A stretch of 14,280 bases of DNA from Cloacimonetes bacterium SCGC AAA252-N17 (lineage in GTDB: Bacteria; Cloacimonadota; Cloacimonadia; JGIOTU-2), in contig ASNI01000066.1 in the NCBI GenBank assembly GCA_000404785.1, positions 1-14,280 on the forward strand. The letters are read 5' to 3'. The translations under genes and the position numbers were made by a program. Shown here piece after piece: positions 1 to 6,388 of this stretch. Position 1 is the first letter of the stretch. The number at the start of each line of letters is the position of its first letter. Below the pieces are notes generated by a model that was not told the DNA's origin, made no database searches, and saw nothing but the letters and a program-made list of their open reading frames with translations.

Positions 1-28
1 TTAACCACCAACTTAAGTTGGTGGTTAA
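1..28. repeat. Perfect 28-bp palindrome at window edge
   Basis: The first 28 bases are a perfect inverted repeat with no spacer: arm TTAACCACCAACTT followed directly by its reverse complement, centred on CTTAAG. No T-tract follows on the plus strand, so it is not a standard intrinsic terminator. It lies beside a decayed glycosyltransferase. It could be a dispersed palindromic repeat, a mobile-element end or a protein-binding site. The sequence to its left is outside the window, so the full element cannot be judged. Confidence 0.7.
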
Positions 29-47
29 TAGGAAGATAGCTAATTGT

Positions 48-63
48 AACCGATTTATCGGTT
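48..63. repeat. Short hairpin, arms AACCGA/TCGGTT
   Basis: Arms AACCGA (48-53) and TCGGTT (58-63) flank the loop TTTA. There is no T-run on either side, so terminator function is not supported. It lies inside the decayed glycosyltransferase region and may be accidental. A similar hairpin with arms AACCGTT/AACGGTT occurs at the other window edge (14260-14275). Confidence 0.3.
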
Positions 64-121
64 TCCAAATATTTGATGCATTTTCTAACATATTTCTAAT
101 TACACACTTTTTAGAGTAAAC

Positions 122-289
122 TCATGGATAAAAATTACAAAATCTATGGACAATATTTTTTGCACCATCGGCTGAGCCATCATCAATAATAATATTTATG
201 TTTTGATGGGTTTGGTGTATGATACTTTCTATCGCTTCTATTATAAAAATGCGCTTTTGCACAGGTATTATCACATCAACATTTAGCAT
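122..289 (-). pseudogene. Family 2 glycosyltransferase N-terminal fragment
   Basis: The minus strand encodes the start of a GT-A fold glycosyltransferase. MLNVDVIIPV gives the first beta strand, then come EAIESIIHQT and a DDGS motif (IIDDGSADGAKNIV), which in this family is part of the nucleotide-sugar pocket. The reading frame stops at TGA (122-124) after about 55 residues, while family members usually exceed 200. The same frame is open again from 121 to the left edge and includes an RN-x-LE-x-A pattern reminiscent of the next conserved block, so a nonsense mutation plus decay is likely. The frame also extends upstream to an ATG at 355, but the AT-rich extra residues do not resemble the family, so the ATG at 289 is preferred. 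A non-functional relic is the most probable reading. Confidence 0.6.
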
Positions 290-404
290 ATAAGTAAACC
301 TCAAATAGCACTTTAATATGTCAATATTAAAAAAAAATACTTTACAAACGAACAAGCATTTTGGAGATTATAGATTGCCAATAAAATTAAGAAGGTAAAA
401 TATT

Positions 405-449
405 ATGCCGGCAACATTAGGTGATCCAAGATATAGATATGAGGATTAA
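405..449 (+). CDS. Possible 14-codon leader ORF upstream of CWC gene
   Basis: An ATG at 405 stands 9 nt after a good ribosome-binding site (AAGAAGG, 389-395) and encodes MPATLGDPRYRYED before TAA at 447-449. That stop overlaps the ATG at 439 of the next gene, which has no ribosome-binding site of its own. The arrangement suits translational coupling, where ribosomes ending the leader restart on the CWC gene. It could instead be a coincidence, or the truncated start of a lost gene. No conserved domain is recognisable. Confidence 0.35.
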   Translation: MPATLGDPRYRYED

Positions 450-669
450 GACCTGTCCGATTTGTGGAAAAGGGTTTCCCTGCTACGCTGATGAAGACGG
501 AAGAATATGCTGGTGCGAAGCATTTCCCAGAATAGAAATCAATGATGCATTAGACTGCCTTTGTCCTGATTGTCTCACAAATAAGGCACTCGAGCAGGGA
601 TATTCACAAAATGAAATTTCGCATTTCATTACAGCAGTAAAAGGAAAATTTACTTTTTTCGATGAATGA
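439..669 (+). CDS. Cysteine-rich CWC family protein
   Basis: This small protein (76 aa from the ATG at 439; a GTG at 421 would add six residues) has cysteines arranged as CPICGKGFPC, then CWC, then CLCPDC. This matches the cysteine-rich CWC family (Pfam PF14375), a probable metal-binding domain of unknown role. Eight cysteines in about 40 residues suggest one or two zinc or iron-sulfur sites, which is an inference. The last 25 residues are not cysteine-rich and end in FTFFDE. The ATG lacks its own ribosome-binding site and lies inside the preceding mini-ORF, so coupled translation is plausible. The 3' end overlaps the TtcA-like gene by 8 bp, implying one transcript and perhaps a shared function. 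Confidence 0.72.
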   Translation: MRIKTCPICGKGFPCYADEDGRICWCEAFPRIEINDALDCLCPDCLTNKALEQGYSQNEISHFITAVKGKFTFFDE

Positions 670-1390
670 TATCATCTTTGATAAAAATTTCGGCAAGTGG
701 TTCATCAATGATGTGCTACGGGCAATCAGAAAATATGAACTTATTAGCGAGAATGAAGAAATTGCAGTTGCATTATCAGGCGGGAAGGACAGCACAACAC
801 TTCTCTATATCCTTGCATATTTAAAGAAATTTTCGAATTTGTCATTCTTTTTGTCAGCCGCCCATATCAAAATTGCCGACTACGACACTTCCAAACTTCG
901 GGATTTTTGCATGGATTTGAATGTAACCTATTATGAGGTAAAACTCAGCCCTGAAAATGAAAAATCAATTGAAAACTGCTATATCTGCTCCCGCCTGAAA
1001 AGGGGCGCTCTATCTTCATTACTATCAAAACACGAAATCTTCAAAGCTGCGTACGGACACCACGCAACGGATATTGCAGAGACCTTTCTTATGAATATAA
1101 TTGAAAACAAAAAACTTGCTGCATTAACCCCAAAAGTAGAAATCGCAGAAAGCCCGATGTCTATCATCCGACCAATGATATATCTCGAAGAAGAGGGAAT
1201 CTTCAAAATACACGAACACCTTGCACTTCCACATTTTGATATGCCATGTCCATTTAAAACAAAGACCAGACGAGATAGATATAAAGAAATTATTGCTTCC
1301 ATCAATAAACAGCATCCAGGCGTACATTTTGTGAACAGGTTAGTTAATACATTAGAAAAAAGTGATCTTAGAGACTGGAAGCAATTGTAA
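662..1390 (+). CDS. TtcA-family PP-loop ATPase (tRNA thiolation type)
   Basis: The 242-aa protein has the ATP-pyrophosphatase P-loop SGGKDS at residues 39-44. A CYIC pair follows (C106, C109) within CSRLKRGAL, then GHHATDIAETFLMNI (about 132-146), and a third cysteine at C196 (MPCPF). Three such cysteines hold the iron-sulfur cluster of TtcA, which adenylates and 2-thiolates cytidine 32 of some tRNAs. The protein is shorter than E. coli TtcA (311 aa), mostly at the termini. The family also includes paralogues with other or unknown substrates, so the exact target is unproven. It overlaps the CWC gene by 8 bp and is followed 16 nt later by a hairpin, so the two seem to form a small operon. The family call is firm and the substrate is inferred. 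Confidence 0.85.
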   Translation: MNDIIFDKNFGKWFINDVLRAIRKYELISENEEIAVALSGGKDSTTLLYILAYLKKFSNLSFFLSAAHIKIADYDTSKLRDFCMDLNVTYYEVKLSPENEKSIENCYICSRLKRGALSSLLSKHEIFKAAYGHHATDIAETFLMNIIENKKLAALTPKVEIAESPMSIIRPMIYLEEEGIFKIHEHLALPHFDMPCPFKTKTRRDRYKEIIASINKQHPGVHFVNRLVNTLEKSDLRDWKQL

Positions 1391-1406
1391 TATGGAATAG
1401 TACTTG

Positions 1407-1436
1407 TTGAACATGAATTTTGAAATTCAAGTTCAA
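1407..1436 (+). terminator. Hairpin downstream of the TtcA-like gene
   Basis: Outer arms TTGAAC (1407-1412) and GTTCAA (1431-1436) and inner arms GAATTT/AAATTC form one long stem with a single mismatch and a TG centre. It begins 16 nt after the stop at 1390 and is followed by TTTATTC. The stem is AT-rich and the T-run is weak, so it may be a weak terminator or an operator. Confidence 0.4.
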
Positions 1437-1478
1437 TTTATTCATTGACATTTTATACTAAGCTTTATTTTTTTCCAG

Positions 1479-1484
1479 TATAAT
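1479..1484 (+). promoter_or_regulatory. Candidate -10 box TATAAT for the lipoprotein gene
   Basis: A consensus TATAAT lies 42 nt before the ATG at 1527. A consensus TTGACA is present at 1445-1450, but its 28-nt spacing is too long for a sigma-70 pair, and nothing near 17 nt resembles a -35 box. A promoter here is plausible because a hairpin ends the previous unit just upstream. Confidence 0.3.
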
Positions 1485-1526
1485 TAAAGTTATATCAATA
1501 ATAAATTAATTTTATCGAGGTTAAAA

Positions 1527-1934
1527 ATGAAATATATTAAATTTTCAGCAGTAATTCTGATGATCTTCGTTCTTTTCTCATGCAATAAAATTACTGTTCA
1601 CAACATTCCTGCACTTACTGAAAATATTCCGGTTGTGACGAATGTTGAAGATGCTTATACCTATACAATTAATGCAGACGCATTTTCTGACAGCTTATCT
1701 AAGGTGCTTAACTTCAGCACAACTGAATCGGTCATAACCTATACAGTACTCAATTATTCTCAGGGTTCTGTCAACCTGAAGATTGATGATTCTGCCTCTA
1801 CTATTATCTACAATGATATGATCGAGAGCAATATTGTCATTGTTGAGAATCTTCGTGACAGACCGCAACACATTGAAATGGTTTTAAACAACTTCAGCGG
1901 CATGTTTGAGCTTGCGATGGCGAGTGATAATTAA
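1527..1934 (+). CDS. Small hypothetical lipoprotein
   Basis: This 135-aa protein starts with a type II signal peptide: K residues near the start, a hydrophobic run, and lipobox LFSC with the lipidated cysteine at C19. The mature part is polar, rich in Asn, Ser, Thr and Ile/Val, with alternating patterns that suggest beta structure. No catalytic motif or known domain is recognisable. A GAGG ribosome-binding site lies 8 nt before the ATG. The gene stands alone between the TtcA hairpin and a 197-bp gap. By its signal it is expected to be anchored in the cell envelope; its role is unknown. Confidence 0.7.
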   Translation: MKYIKFSAVILMIFVLFSCNKITVHNIPALTENIPVVTNVEDAYTYTINADAFSDSLSKVLNFSTTESVITYTVLNYSQGSVNLKIDDSASTIIYNDMIESNIVIVENLRDRPQHIEMVLNNFSGMFELAMASDN

Positions 1935-2048
1935 AAGAGAAAGATAAATCGATAGAAAGTAACCCCAAGAAATTACAACTTATTGACAATAATCTAAAAG
2001 ATTAAAGTTATTTACAATTATAAAGAAATAAATGCAACGGAATTGAAA

Positions 2049-2129
2049 ATGGATAAAATAGAAAAGATTTTCTCCAATAAAATTGAACTTGTATGGATAA
2101 TACACTTTACAATAAAAAATAAGGTATAA
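2049..2129 (+). CDS. Possible 26-aa ORF upstream of the 77-aa gene
   Basis: ATG at 2049 opens a 26-residue frame (MDKIEKIFSNKIELVW, then a short lysine-rich tail) ending in TAA two bases before the next ATG. There is no convincing ribosome-binding site. It may be a relic, a leader or chance in AT-rich DNA. The rest of the 1935-2131 gap shows no other feature. Confidence 0.15.
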   Translation: MDKIEKIFSNKIELVWIIHFTIKNKV

Positions 2130-2131
2130 TA

Positions 2132-2365
2132 ATGAACGGATACTATATTTCATCTAAACAGGTAAGAGAATTGGGATTATTAAACAATCCAGAAATTGCT
2201 GAACATCTAAAGAAGACAATAATTGCCATCACTATGGATGATTTATTAGTGGAAAATGGGAGTGTTAAATTTGACGGAATAAAAGTTGAAGAGATGATCA
2301 TATGGTTCCATAAATATTATTATGAGAGTTTAATAGCTGCATTTGTTTCATTCCTTGAAGAATAA
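2132..2365 (+). CDS. Hypothetical 77-aa protein upstream of HNH nuclease
   Basis: The 77-aa protein begins MNGYYISSKQVRELGLL and ends in a helical, aromatic-rich segment (IIWFHKYYYESLIAAF). I do not recognise a family. It has no cysteines, signal peptide or clear membrane span, so it is probably a small cytosolic helical protein. AAGG (2121-2124) is placed 7 nt before the ATG as ribosome-binding site. It ends 8 nt before the HNH nuclease gene, so the two are probably co-transcribed. A partner, inhibitor or specificity role is possible from position alone. Confidence 0.5.
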   Translation: MNGYYISSKQVRELGLLNNPEIAEHLKKTIIAITMDDLLVENGSVKFDGIKVEEMIIWFHKYYYESLIAAFVSFLEE

Positions 2366-2373
2366 TAACACTT

Positions 2374-3207
2374 ATGAAAAAAGTAACTAGTTCGATCCCT
2401 TATAATTATATAACGATCAAAACAACTAAAAGCAGGATTGAAAATGGTCTTTTAGCAATACCCGTTTCTCTTATATCACAGTTTCCAAAATCGGATTCGA
2501 AGATTTATGTATTGAATGATAAAGGAAAAGAAGAAGCAAAAACTTATACACCGTATCAAAGTAGCAGTCGTGAATGCAGGATTGGTGGTATAAGAGCATT
2601 TTATTCAAAATACAAAATTAAAGATGGTGATGAAATAGTGATACAAATTTTAGATGAGTTTAAATATAAAATAATTCCAGAAAAATCTTTCAATGAACGA
2701 ATTAAAAAATTAGAGAATAATTTTGAAAAAAGCATTAATGATATAGAGGCTGAGCAAAATATTAAAAATTTATCATATGCGACTAATAAATCTAGTATCG
2801 AAGTAATTCAAAGCGAGTTTGTAAGGTTGTCTCAAAAAGAGATTTATAAACGTAAAACCAAATTAATTCCATCAACTAAAACAAAAGAAAGTGTTCCTGC
2901 ATCATTAAGAAAGATATTAATCTTTTTATATGATGGTAAATGTCAAATATCTGGTTTCACTTTTATTATGAAAAATGGGAATCCATATTTTGAGATTCAT
3001 CATATTGATTCTTCAAAAGGAAATCACATTAAAAATTTACTTGTTGTCAGTCCTAATATTCATGCTCAATTTACTTATACTGATCCTGAACATTATTTTG
3101 ATTCAGATAGTTGGTTACGGAAGGTAAGGTTAAATGATAATACATACACGGTTTTTCAAATAATTGATAAACTGCCAAAATATTTTGAAAAAGAAATTCA
3201 TTCTTGA
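2374..3207 (+). CDS. HNH endonuclease with N-terminal B3/EcoRII-N-like domain
   Basis: In the 277-aa protein, residues about 13-100 (NGLLAIPVSL ... RIGGIRAFY ... KIKDGDEIVI) resemble the B3-like DNA-recognition fold known from EcoRII-N and BfiI; this is pattern-based and tentative. Residues about 104-170 are charged and probably helical, acting as a linker. Residues 178-236 form an HNH nuclease: DGKCQISG, then FEIHH (H209, H210), NLLVV (N221) and PNIHAQF (H230). The usual zinc CxxC pairs are missing (only C190 is near), which some HNH groups allow. Nuclease action on DNA is expected. No methyltransferase is adjacent, so a modification-dependent restriction or element-encoded role is more likely than classical type II. 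It follows the 77-aa gene by 8 nt, with only a weak ribosome-binding site, consistent with coupling. Confidence 0.75.
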   Translation: MKKVTSSIPYNYITIKTTKSRIENGLLAIPVSLISQFPKSDSKIYVLNDKGKEEAKTYTPYQSSSRECRIGGIRAFYSKYKIKDGDEIVIQILDEFKYKIIPEKSFNERIKKLENNFEKSINDIEAEQNIKNLSYATNKSSIEVIQSEFVRLSQKEIYKRKTKLIPSTKTKESVPASLRKILIFLYDGKCQISGFTFIMKNGNPYFEIHHIDSSKGNHIKNLLVVSPNIHAQFTYTDPEHYFDSDSWLRKVRLNDNTYTVFQIIDKLPKYFEKEIHS

Positions 3208-3216
3208 GTTTTATAG

Positions 3217-3306
3217 CATACTTTCAACAGATTTGAGATCAGTGATGAATATATAAAGATTGCTGAAAATAGAATCATGCCATATAGGAATATGCTAAAA
3301 TTATAA
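3217..3306 (+). pseudogene. Possible C-terminal relic of a lost gene
   Basis: Within the 204-bp gap after the HNH gene, one frame from 3217 to TAA at 3304-3306 reads like real protein (FEISDEYIKIAENRI then MPYRNMLKL). It is preceded by TAG and lacks a sensible start. It may be the tail of a deleted gene. No family is recognised, and AT-rich chance is possible. Confidence 0.2.
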
Positions 3307-3388
3307 ATATAAAATTAGACTAATACTTCATAAAGGATAATCAGAAGATTGTAAATTATTAAATATTAAAAATATTTTAAGAAAATAG

Positions 3389-3397
3389 TGTTATAAT
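3389..3397 (+). promoter_or_regulatory. Extended -10 promoter, TGTTATAAT
   Basis: TG-T-TATAAT is a full extended -10 element 15 nt before the ATG of the isochorismatase-fold gene. No good -35 box is seen, which extended -10 promoters tolerate. Transcription would start close to the AGGA ribosome-binding site (3403-3406), giving a very short leader. Confidence 0.4.
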
Positions 3398-3411
3398 TTT
3401 ATAGGAATACC

Positions 3412-4071
3412 ATGAAACCATACGTCACTACAGAAACACTTGAAATAAAAACCAAACAATGGCTCGAAAAGATCTCTCCTTTTAATCAGCATAAAATGGA
3501 GCTTGATACCGAGCATGCCTGCCTTCTGGTCATCGATATGCAGGAATTTTTCCTCAATCCCCATTCGCCGACTTATACCTGCGGCGGCGCTGCAATTCTA
3601 CCTAATGTGAAGAAGTTGATTGAAGAATTCAGAAAGCGCAAACGACCGGTCATTTACACCAAACATGTGCATCATCCGGATAAGCTGGATGCGGGCATAA
3701 TGGGATGGTGGTGGGAAGGAATGTGCAAAGAGGGCAGTCCGGAAAGCGATATTGTAGAAGAACTATATCCTCTGCCCAATGAAAAAGTTGTTTTGAAACA
3801 TCGGTACTCGTCCTTTTATAATACCGATCTGGAAATTGTGCTCAGATGCCTTGGCATCAAAGATGTGGTGATTACCGGCATCATGACGAGCATGTGCTGC
3901 GAATCAACTGCGCGGGATGCGTATTATCGGGATTACCGCGTATTTTTTCCTGCTGACGGCACAGGCGCGATCAATGAGGAGATGCACCTGGCAAGTCTGC
4001 TGAACCTTGGGTTCGGATTCGCGTATATTAATATAGTGAAAGATATACTGGATCAATTGAAGGGGTTATAG
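3412..4071 (+). CDS. Isochorismatase-family cysteine hydrolase
   Basis: This 219-aa protein has the cysteine-hydrolase layout. D42 lies in LLVIDMQEFF, K129 in VVLKHRYSSFYNTDL, and the nucleophile is C162 in GIMTSMCCESTARDAYYRDY. These three residues are the Asp-Lys-Cys triad of the isochorismatase/nicotinamidase superfamily, which cleaves amides or vinyl ethers. The block after the cysteine (ESTARDAYYRDYRVFFPADG) is typical. The N-terminus carries about 35 extra residues before the first strand. The substrate is not determinable: PncA-type metal-ligand motifs are not clear. Base composition is visibly higher in G+C than in the flanking accessory genes. It is a single gene with its own promoter, an AGGA site 5 nt before the ATG, and cytosolic by lack of a signal. 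Confidence 0.85.
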   Translation: MKPYVTTETLEIKTKQWLEKISPFNQHKMELDTEHACLLVIDMQEFFLNPHSPTYTCGGAAILPNVKKLIEEFRKRKRPVIYTKHVHHPDKLDAGIMGWWWEGMCKEGSPESDIVEELYPLPNEKVVLKHRYSSFYNTDLEIVLRCLGIKDVVITGIMTSMCCESTARDAYYRDYRVFFPADGTGAINEEMHLASLLNLGFGFAYINIVKDILDQLKGL

Positions 4072-4087
4072 GTGGTGTTTAAAAGTT

Positions 4088-4093
4088 AGGAGG
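4088..4093 (+). promoter_or_regulatory. Perfect AGGAGG site without a standard start codon
   Basis: AGGAGG is followed within 4-12 nt by no ATG, GTG or TTG in any frame. In the frame of the downstream HEPN-type gene the codon at the right distance is ATC (4098-4100). The frame is open from 4083, so the natural start may have been lost or may be non-canonical. Confidence 0.5.
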
Positions 4094-4148
4094 AGTAATC
4101 AAAGCATATTATATTCATAATTTTCGGAATTCATTTTGGAACTTCACT

Positions 4149-4925
4149 TTGAACAATTATCATTTTAAGAAATGCAAAAAACCAATTGAAACCAGTTTTG
4201 GTGACGTGGTTACCCATGATTGTTATTATAGCAAAGAAAAAGAAAATCCATCAGTACTGTACAAAAATAAAACGGAATTAGATGATATTTGTTTGTTGCT
4301 TTCTCTGTATTTTGGATACGATATATATTATACTATTTTGATTTCTGAAAGGATAATTTTTTCAGATTGTAGGAATTTCTGGTTTAGTACAATACCTGAT
4401 TGTATTAGATTAACATATCCAAATATACCATTCAACCGAGCTATCAAGAAAATTTTGCTTGTAATCAATAATACAACATGGCTTTCAAAATATAATAGAG
4501 GATCTCACCTTAAACTGCTTAAAGAAGCCTTAAAGGAACAAAGTAGAGAATCACGATACATTAATTGTTTTATTATCTGGGAGCATCTCTATTACCTTCA
4601 TAATAAAGATAAAATCGATGCAAATCCGAAGAAGAGATATTCTGGAAAAGAGAAATTGTCATATTTATTAATATACTATAATTTTAATTATAACCAGAAA
4701 CAAATCAAAAAATTACAAGATTTAGTAAATATAAGAAACAAAATTGTGCACGACGGAGTTATTCCAGAGTTCAGTCACTATCCAAGAGAAATTTGGATTT
4801 TTTATGAATTAACTCAATTCTTAGTTGCTAAAACTTTAAATCTCAAAATTGGAAGTATTACTGAATCGGAAAGTGAATTTAATAAATTTCTTAATGAACC
4901 AGAGAAAAAATCCACTCCGATATAA
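4149..4925 (+). CDS. Protein with HEPN-type RNKIVH motif, start uncertain
   Basis: The 258-residue reading begins at TTG 4149, the only standard start available. The C-terminal part contains RNKIVHDG (R196 to H201), the Rx4-6H signature of HEPN domains, preceded by helices (LSYLLIYYNF ... IKKLQDLVNI). Such domains are often RNases in toxin-antitoxin and anti-phage systems, but many HEPN-fold proteins are not catalytic. The N-terminal 130 residues are rich in Tyr, Asn and Cys, and resemble no family I know; an ApeA-like relation is only a guess. TTG 4149 has no ribosome-binding site, whereas a perfect AGGAGG lies 61 nt upstream in an open part of the same frame. The gene may therefore start near 4098 with a rare codon, or be damaged. 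Its 3' end is 28 bp from the convergent methyltransferase. Confidence 0.6.
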   Translation: MNNYHFKKCKKPIETSFGDVVTHDCYYSKEKENPSVLYKNKTELDDICLLLSLYFGYDIYYTILISERIIFSDCRNFWFSTIPDCIRLTYPNIPFNRAIKKILLVINNTTWLSKYNRGSHLKLLKEALKEQSRESRYINCFIIWEHLYYLHNKDKIDANPKKRYSGKEKLSYLLIYYNFNYNQKQIKKLQDLVNIRNKIVHDGVIPEFSHYPREIWIFYELTQFLVAKTLNLKIGSITESESEFNKFLNEPEKKSTPI

Positions 4926-4953
4926 TTTCTCTTTAAAATTCCTTATTCAATAT

Positions 4954-5673
4954 TTATTTTTCCCCTATAAAAAACAACGAACTCGCCGGCGCATAACCGT
5001 GTGTTTCTATCCAATCGATAAGTTCATCAACCTTCCCTGTATAGTTTTCAAATTCAGGAATTTCTTTATAACGATCGAGTGCTTTGATTATACTCGTTTT
5101 CATTTTCGTAATGAATTCCGGATTTTTCGGATCTGCGACGGGATAGGTCAGGTCAAATTCTTCGAGCTTTGAGAAAGAAAGTTTCTCCACGATTTTGCGT
5201 ATTGCATCTCTCGTGCAGGTGTGGTCGTGGAAATCTCCCTTTGCCGTATTGAGGTCGGCAGCAAGGTGGTGTATTTTAATATGTGAGTGCTGCGCTTCGG
5301 TTTGATCTCCGCCACCATACATTTCACCAATGAGAAAGTGACCTCCCGGTTTCAGAACACGGAACATTTCCGAAAGCACCTTATCCAGTTCCTTCATGTG
5401 ATGAAGCGAATATTGAATGCCGACTGTATCAAAGGTGTTATCTTTAAAAGAAAGATTTTCTGCATCCATTTTTTGGAAATGGACAGGCTTGCCTTCAAAC
5501 TGTTTCTGTGCATATTCGAGAGCTTTTTCATGAACGTCAATGCCCACAAAGTCATGATAATCATTAAGGGCTTCCATCAGAAGTTGTATAAATTGCCCCG
5601 ATCCTGTTGCGACATCGAGTACTTTCCCGCCGGGAATCTCTTTTAATCGTACTTCAAGTTTTTTTATATCCAT
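4954..5673 (-). CDS. Class I SAM-dependent methyltransferase (UbiE/Methyltransf_11 type)
   Basis: From ATG 5673 the protein has 239 aa. Motif I is VLDVATGSGQF (about residues 18-28) and the acidic end of strand 2 is GIDVHEKALEYA. Then come KMDAENLSFKDNTFDTV, SLHHMKELDKVLSEMFRVLKPGG (about 89-111) and the strand FLIGEM. This is a complete Rossmann methyltransferase core of the UbiE/Methyltransf_11 class. The C-terminal third varies between subfamilies and gives no substrate. It lacks the cysteine set of arsenite methyltransferase ArsM, so it is not called as such despite the nearby metal genes. The frame extends to ATG 5748, but those 25 residues precede the fold and occupy the only room for the divergent mntP promoter, so 5673 is preferred. 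Confidence 0.8.
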   Translation of the reverse strand: MDIKKLEVRLKEIPGGKVLDVATGSGQFIQLLMEALNDYHDFVGIDVHEKALEYAQKQFEGKPVHFQKMDAENLSFKDNTFDTVGIQYSLHHMKELDKVLSEMFRVLKPGGHFLIGEMYGGGDQTEAQHSHIKIHHLAADLNTAKGDFHDHTCTRDAIRKIVEKLSFSKLEEFDLTYPVADPKNPEFITKMKTSIIKALDRYKEIPEFENYTGKVDELIDWIETHGYAPASSLFFIGEK

Positions 5674-5772
5674 GTGTATGTTTCTGCGGGTGCATGATGA
5701 TAAGTCAATAATTTTTCTTGGACAATAAGCTGATGGTTTTTCAAACATTGCATTTCAGAAAGAGTATATCTT

Positions 5773-6330
5773 ATGTCATTATTTCAAATTTTATTAGTTG
5801 CGGTCGGTCTTGCGATGGATGCCTTTGCAGTATCCCTTGCGAGCGGATTTTCCCTCAAGAGATCATATCTTTTCTGGAGCTGTATCATCGCACTTTTCTT
5901 TGGTGGATTTCAGGCATTGATGCCCGTTATCGGCTGGTTTGGCGGCAACCTTTTCCGTGAATATATTGAGAAATTTGATCATTGGATCGCTTTTGGACTA
6001 CTTATTATCATCGGCTGCCGCATGATCTATGAAGCGTTTTGTTCACACCAGGAAAAAAAACTCATACGCCCAACAAATCTGTTCGTATTGTTTGGGCTCG
6101 CCATTGCCACCAGCATCGACGCACTTGCTGTGGGATTAAGTTTTTCATTGCTGGACACACGGATCTTTTTACCAGCACTTTTGATCGGTGTGGTGACATT
6201 TGCTCTTTCGTTCTGCGGAGTTATGATGGGCAAATCACTGGGAGCAAAATGGGGAGAAAGAGCACACGTTTTTGGAGGAATTGTATTGATCCTAATCGGT
6301 ATTAAGATATTATTTGAGCATCTTACATAA
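5773..6330 (+). CDS. mntP: Manganese efflux pump MntP
   Basis: The 185-aa, six-helix membrane protein matches the MntP/YebN family (E. coli 188 aa). It has the paired repeat motifs GLAMDAFAVSLASG (D16) in helix 1 and ATSIDALAVGLSFS (D116) in helix 4, whose Asp residues are needed for Mn2+ export, and a charged loop near 91-100 between the halves. It pumps Mn2+ out of the cytosol. It is divergent from the methyltransferase. Only a weak purine-rich site (GAAAGAG) precedes the ATG, and I see no yybP-ykoY riboswitch in the roughly 100 bp upstream. It ends 58 bp before the arsR-type gene, with a separate promoter/operator between, so it is likely a separate unit in a shared metal-export neighbourhood. 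Confidence 0.93.
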   Translation: MSLFQILLVAVGLAMDAFAVSLASGFSLKRSYLFWSCIIALFFGGFQALMPVIGWFGGNLFREYIEKFDHWIAFGLLIIIGCRMIYEAFCSHQEKKLIRPTNLFVLFGLAIATSIDALAVGLSFSLLDTRIFLPALLIGVVTFALSFCGVMMGKSLGAKWGERAHVFGGIVLILIGIKILFEHLT

Positions 6331-6335
6331 AATAG

Positions 6336-6371
6336 TTGACAAGCCATTTTACTTATTGGCAAATTAGCCAA
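6336..6371 (+). promoter_or_regulatory. Promoter/operator of the arsR-permease operon
   Basis: A consensus -35 TTGACA (6336-6341) is followed by a near-perfect 16-bp palindrome at 6356-6371, arms TTGGC and GCCAA six bases apart. The palindrome covers where the -10 box should be (no strong TATAAT is visible) and lies 17 bp before the arsR ATG. This is the position for autoregulation by an ArsR-type repressor. Operator identity is inferred from position and symmetry. Confidence 0.5.
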
Positions 6372-6388
6372 CAAAGAAAGAAGGTGCT

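Noticed and set aside
1445..1484. TTGACA and TATAAT as one sigma-70 promoter
   Set aside because: The spacing is 28 nt, far from the 16-18 nt needed. Only the -10 box is listed, at low confidence.
2125..2130. TATAAT just before the 77-aa gene
   Set aside because: It ends one base before the ATG, so a transcript starting from it would lack the start codon, unless translation is leaderless from a later codon.
4849..5646. Plus-strand ORFs opposite the methyltransferase
   Set aside because: They are antisense to a complete Rossmann methyltransferase and have no recognisable domain.
4954..5673. Arsenite methyltransferase ArsM
   Set aside because: The methyltransferase lacks the conserved ArsM cysteines. 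Closeness to metal genes is not enough.
5674..5772. yybP-ykoY Mn riboswitch before mntP
   Set aside because: The gap is about 100 nt and I see no matching paired elements or conserved loops.
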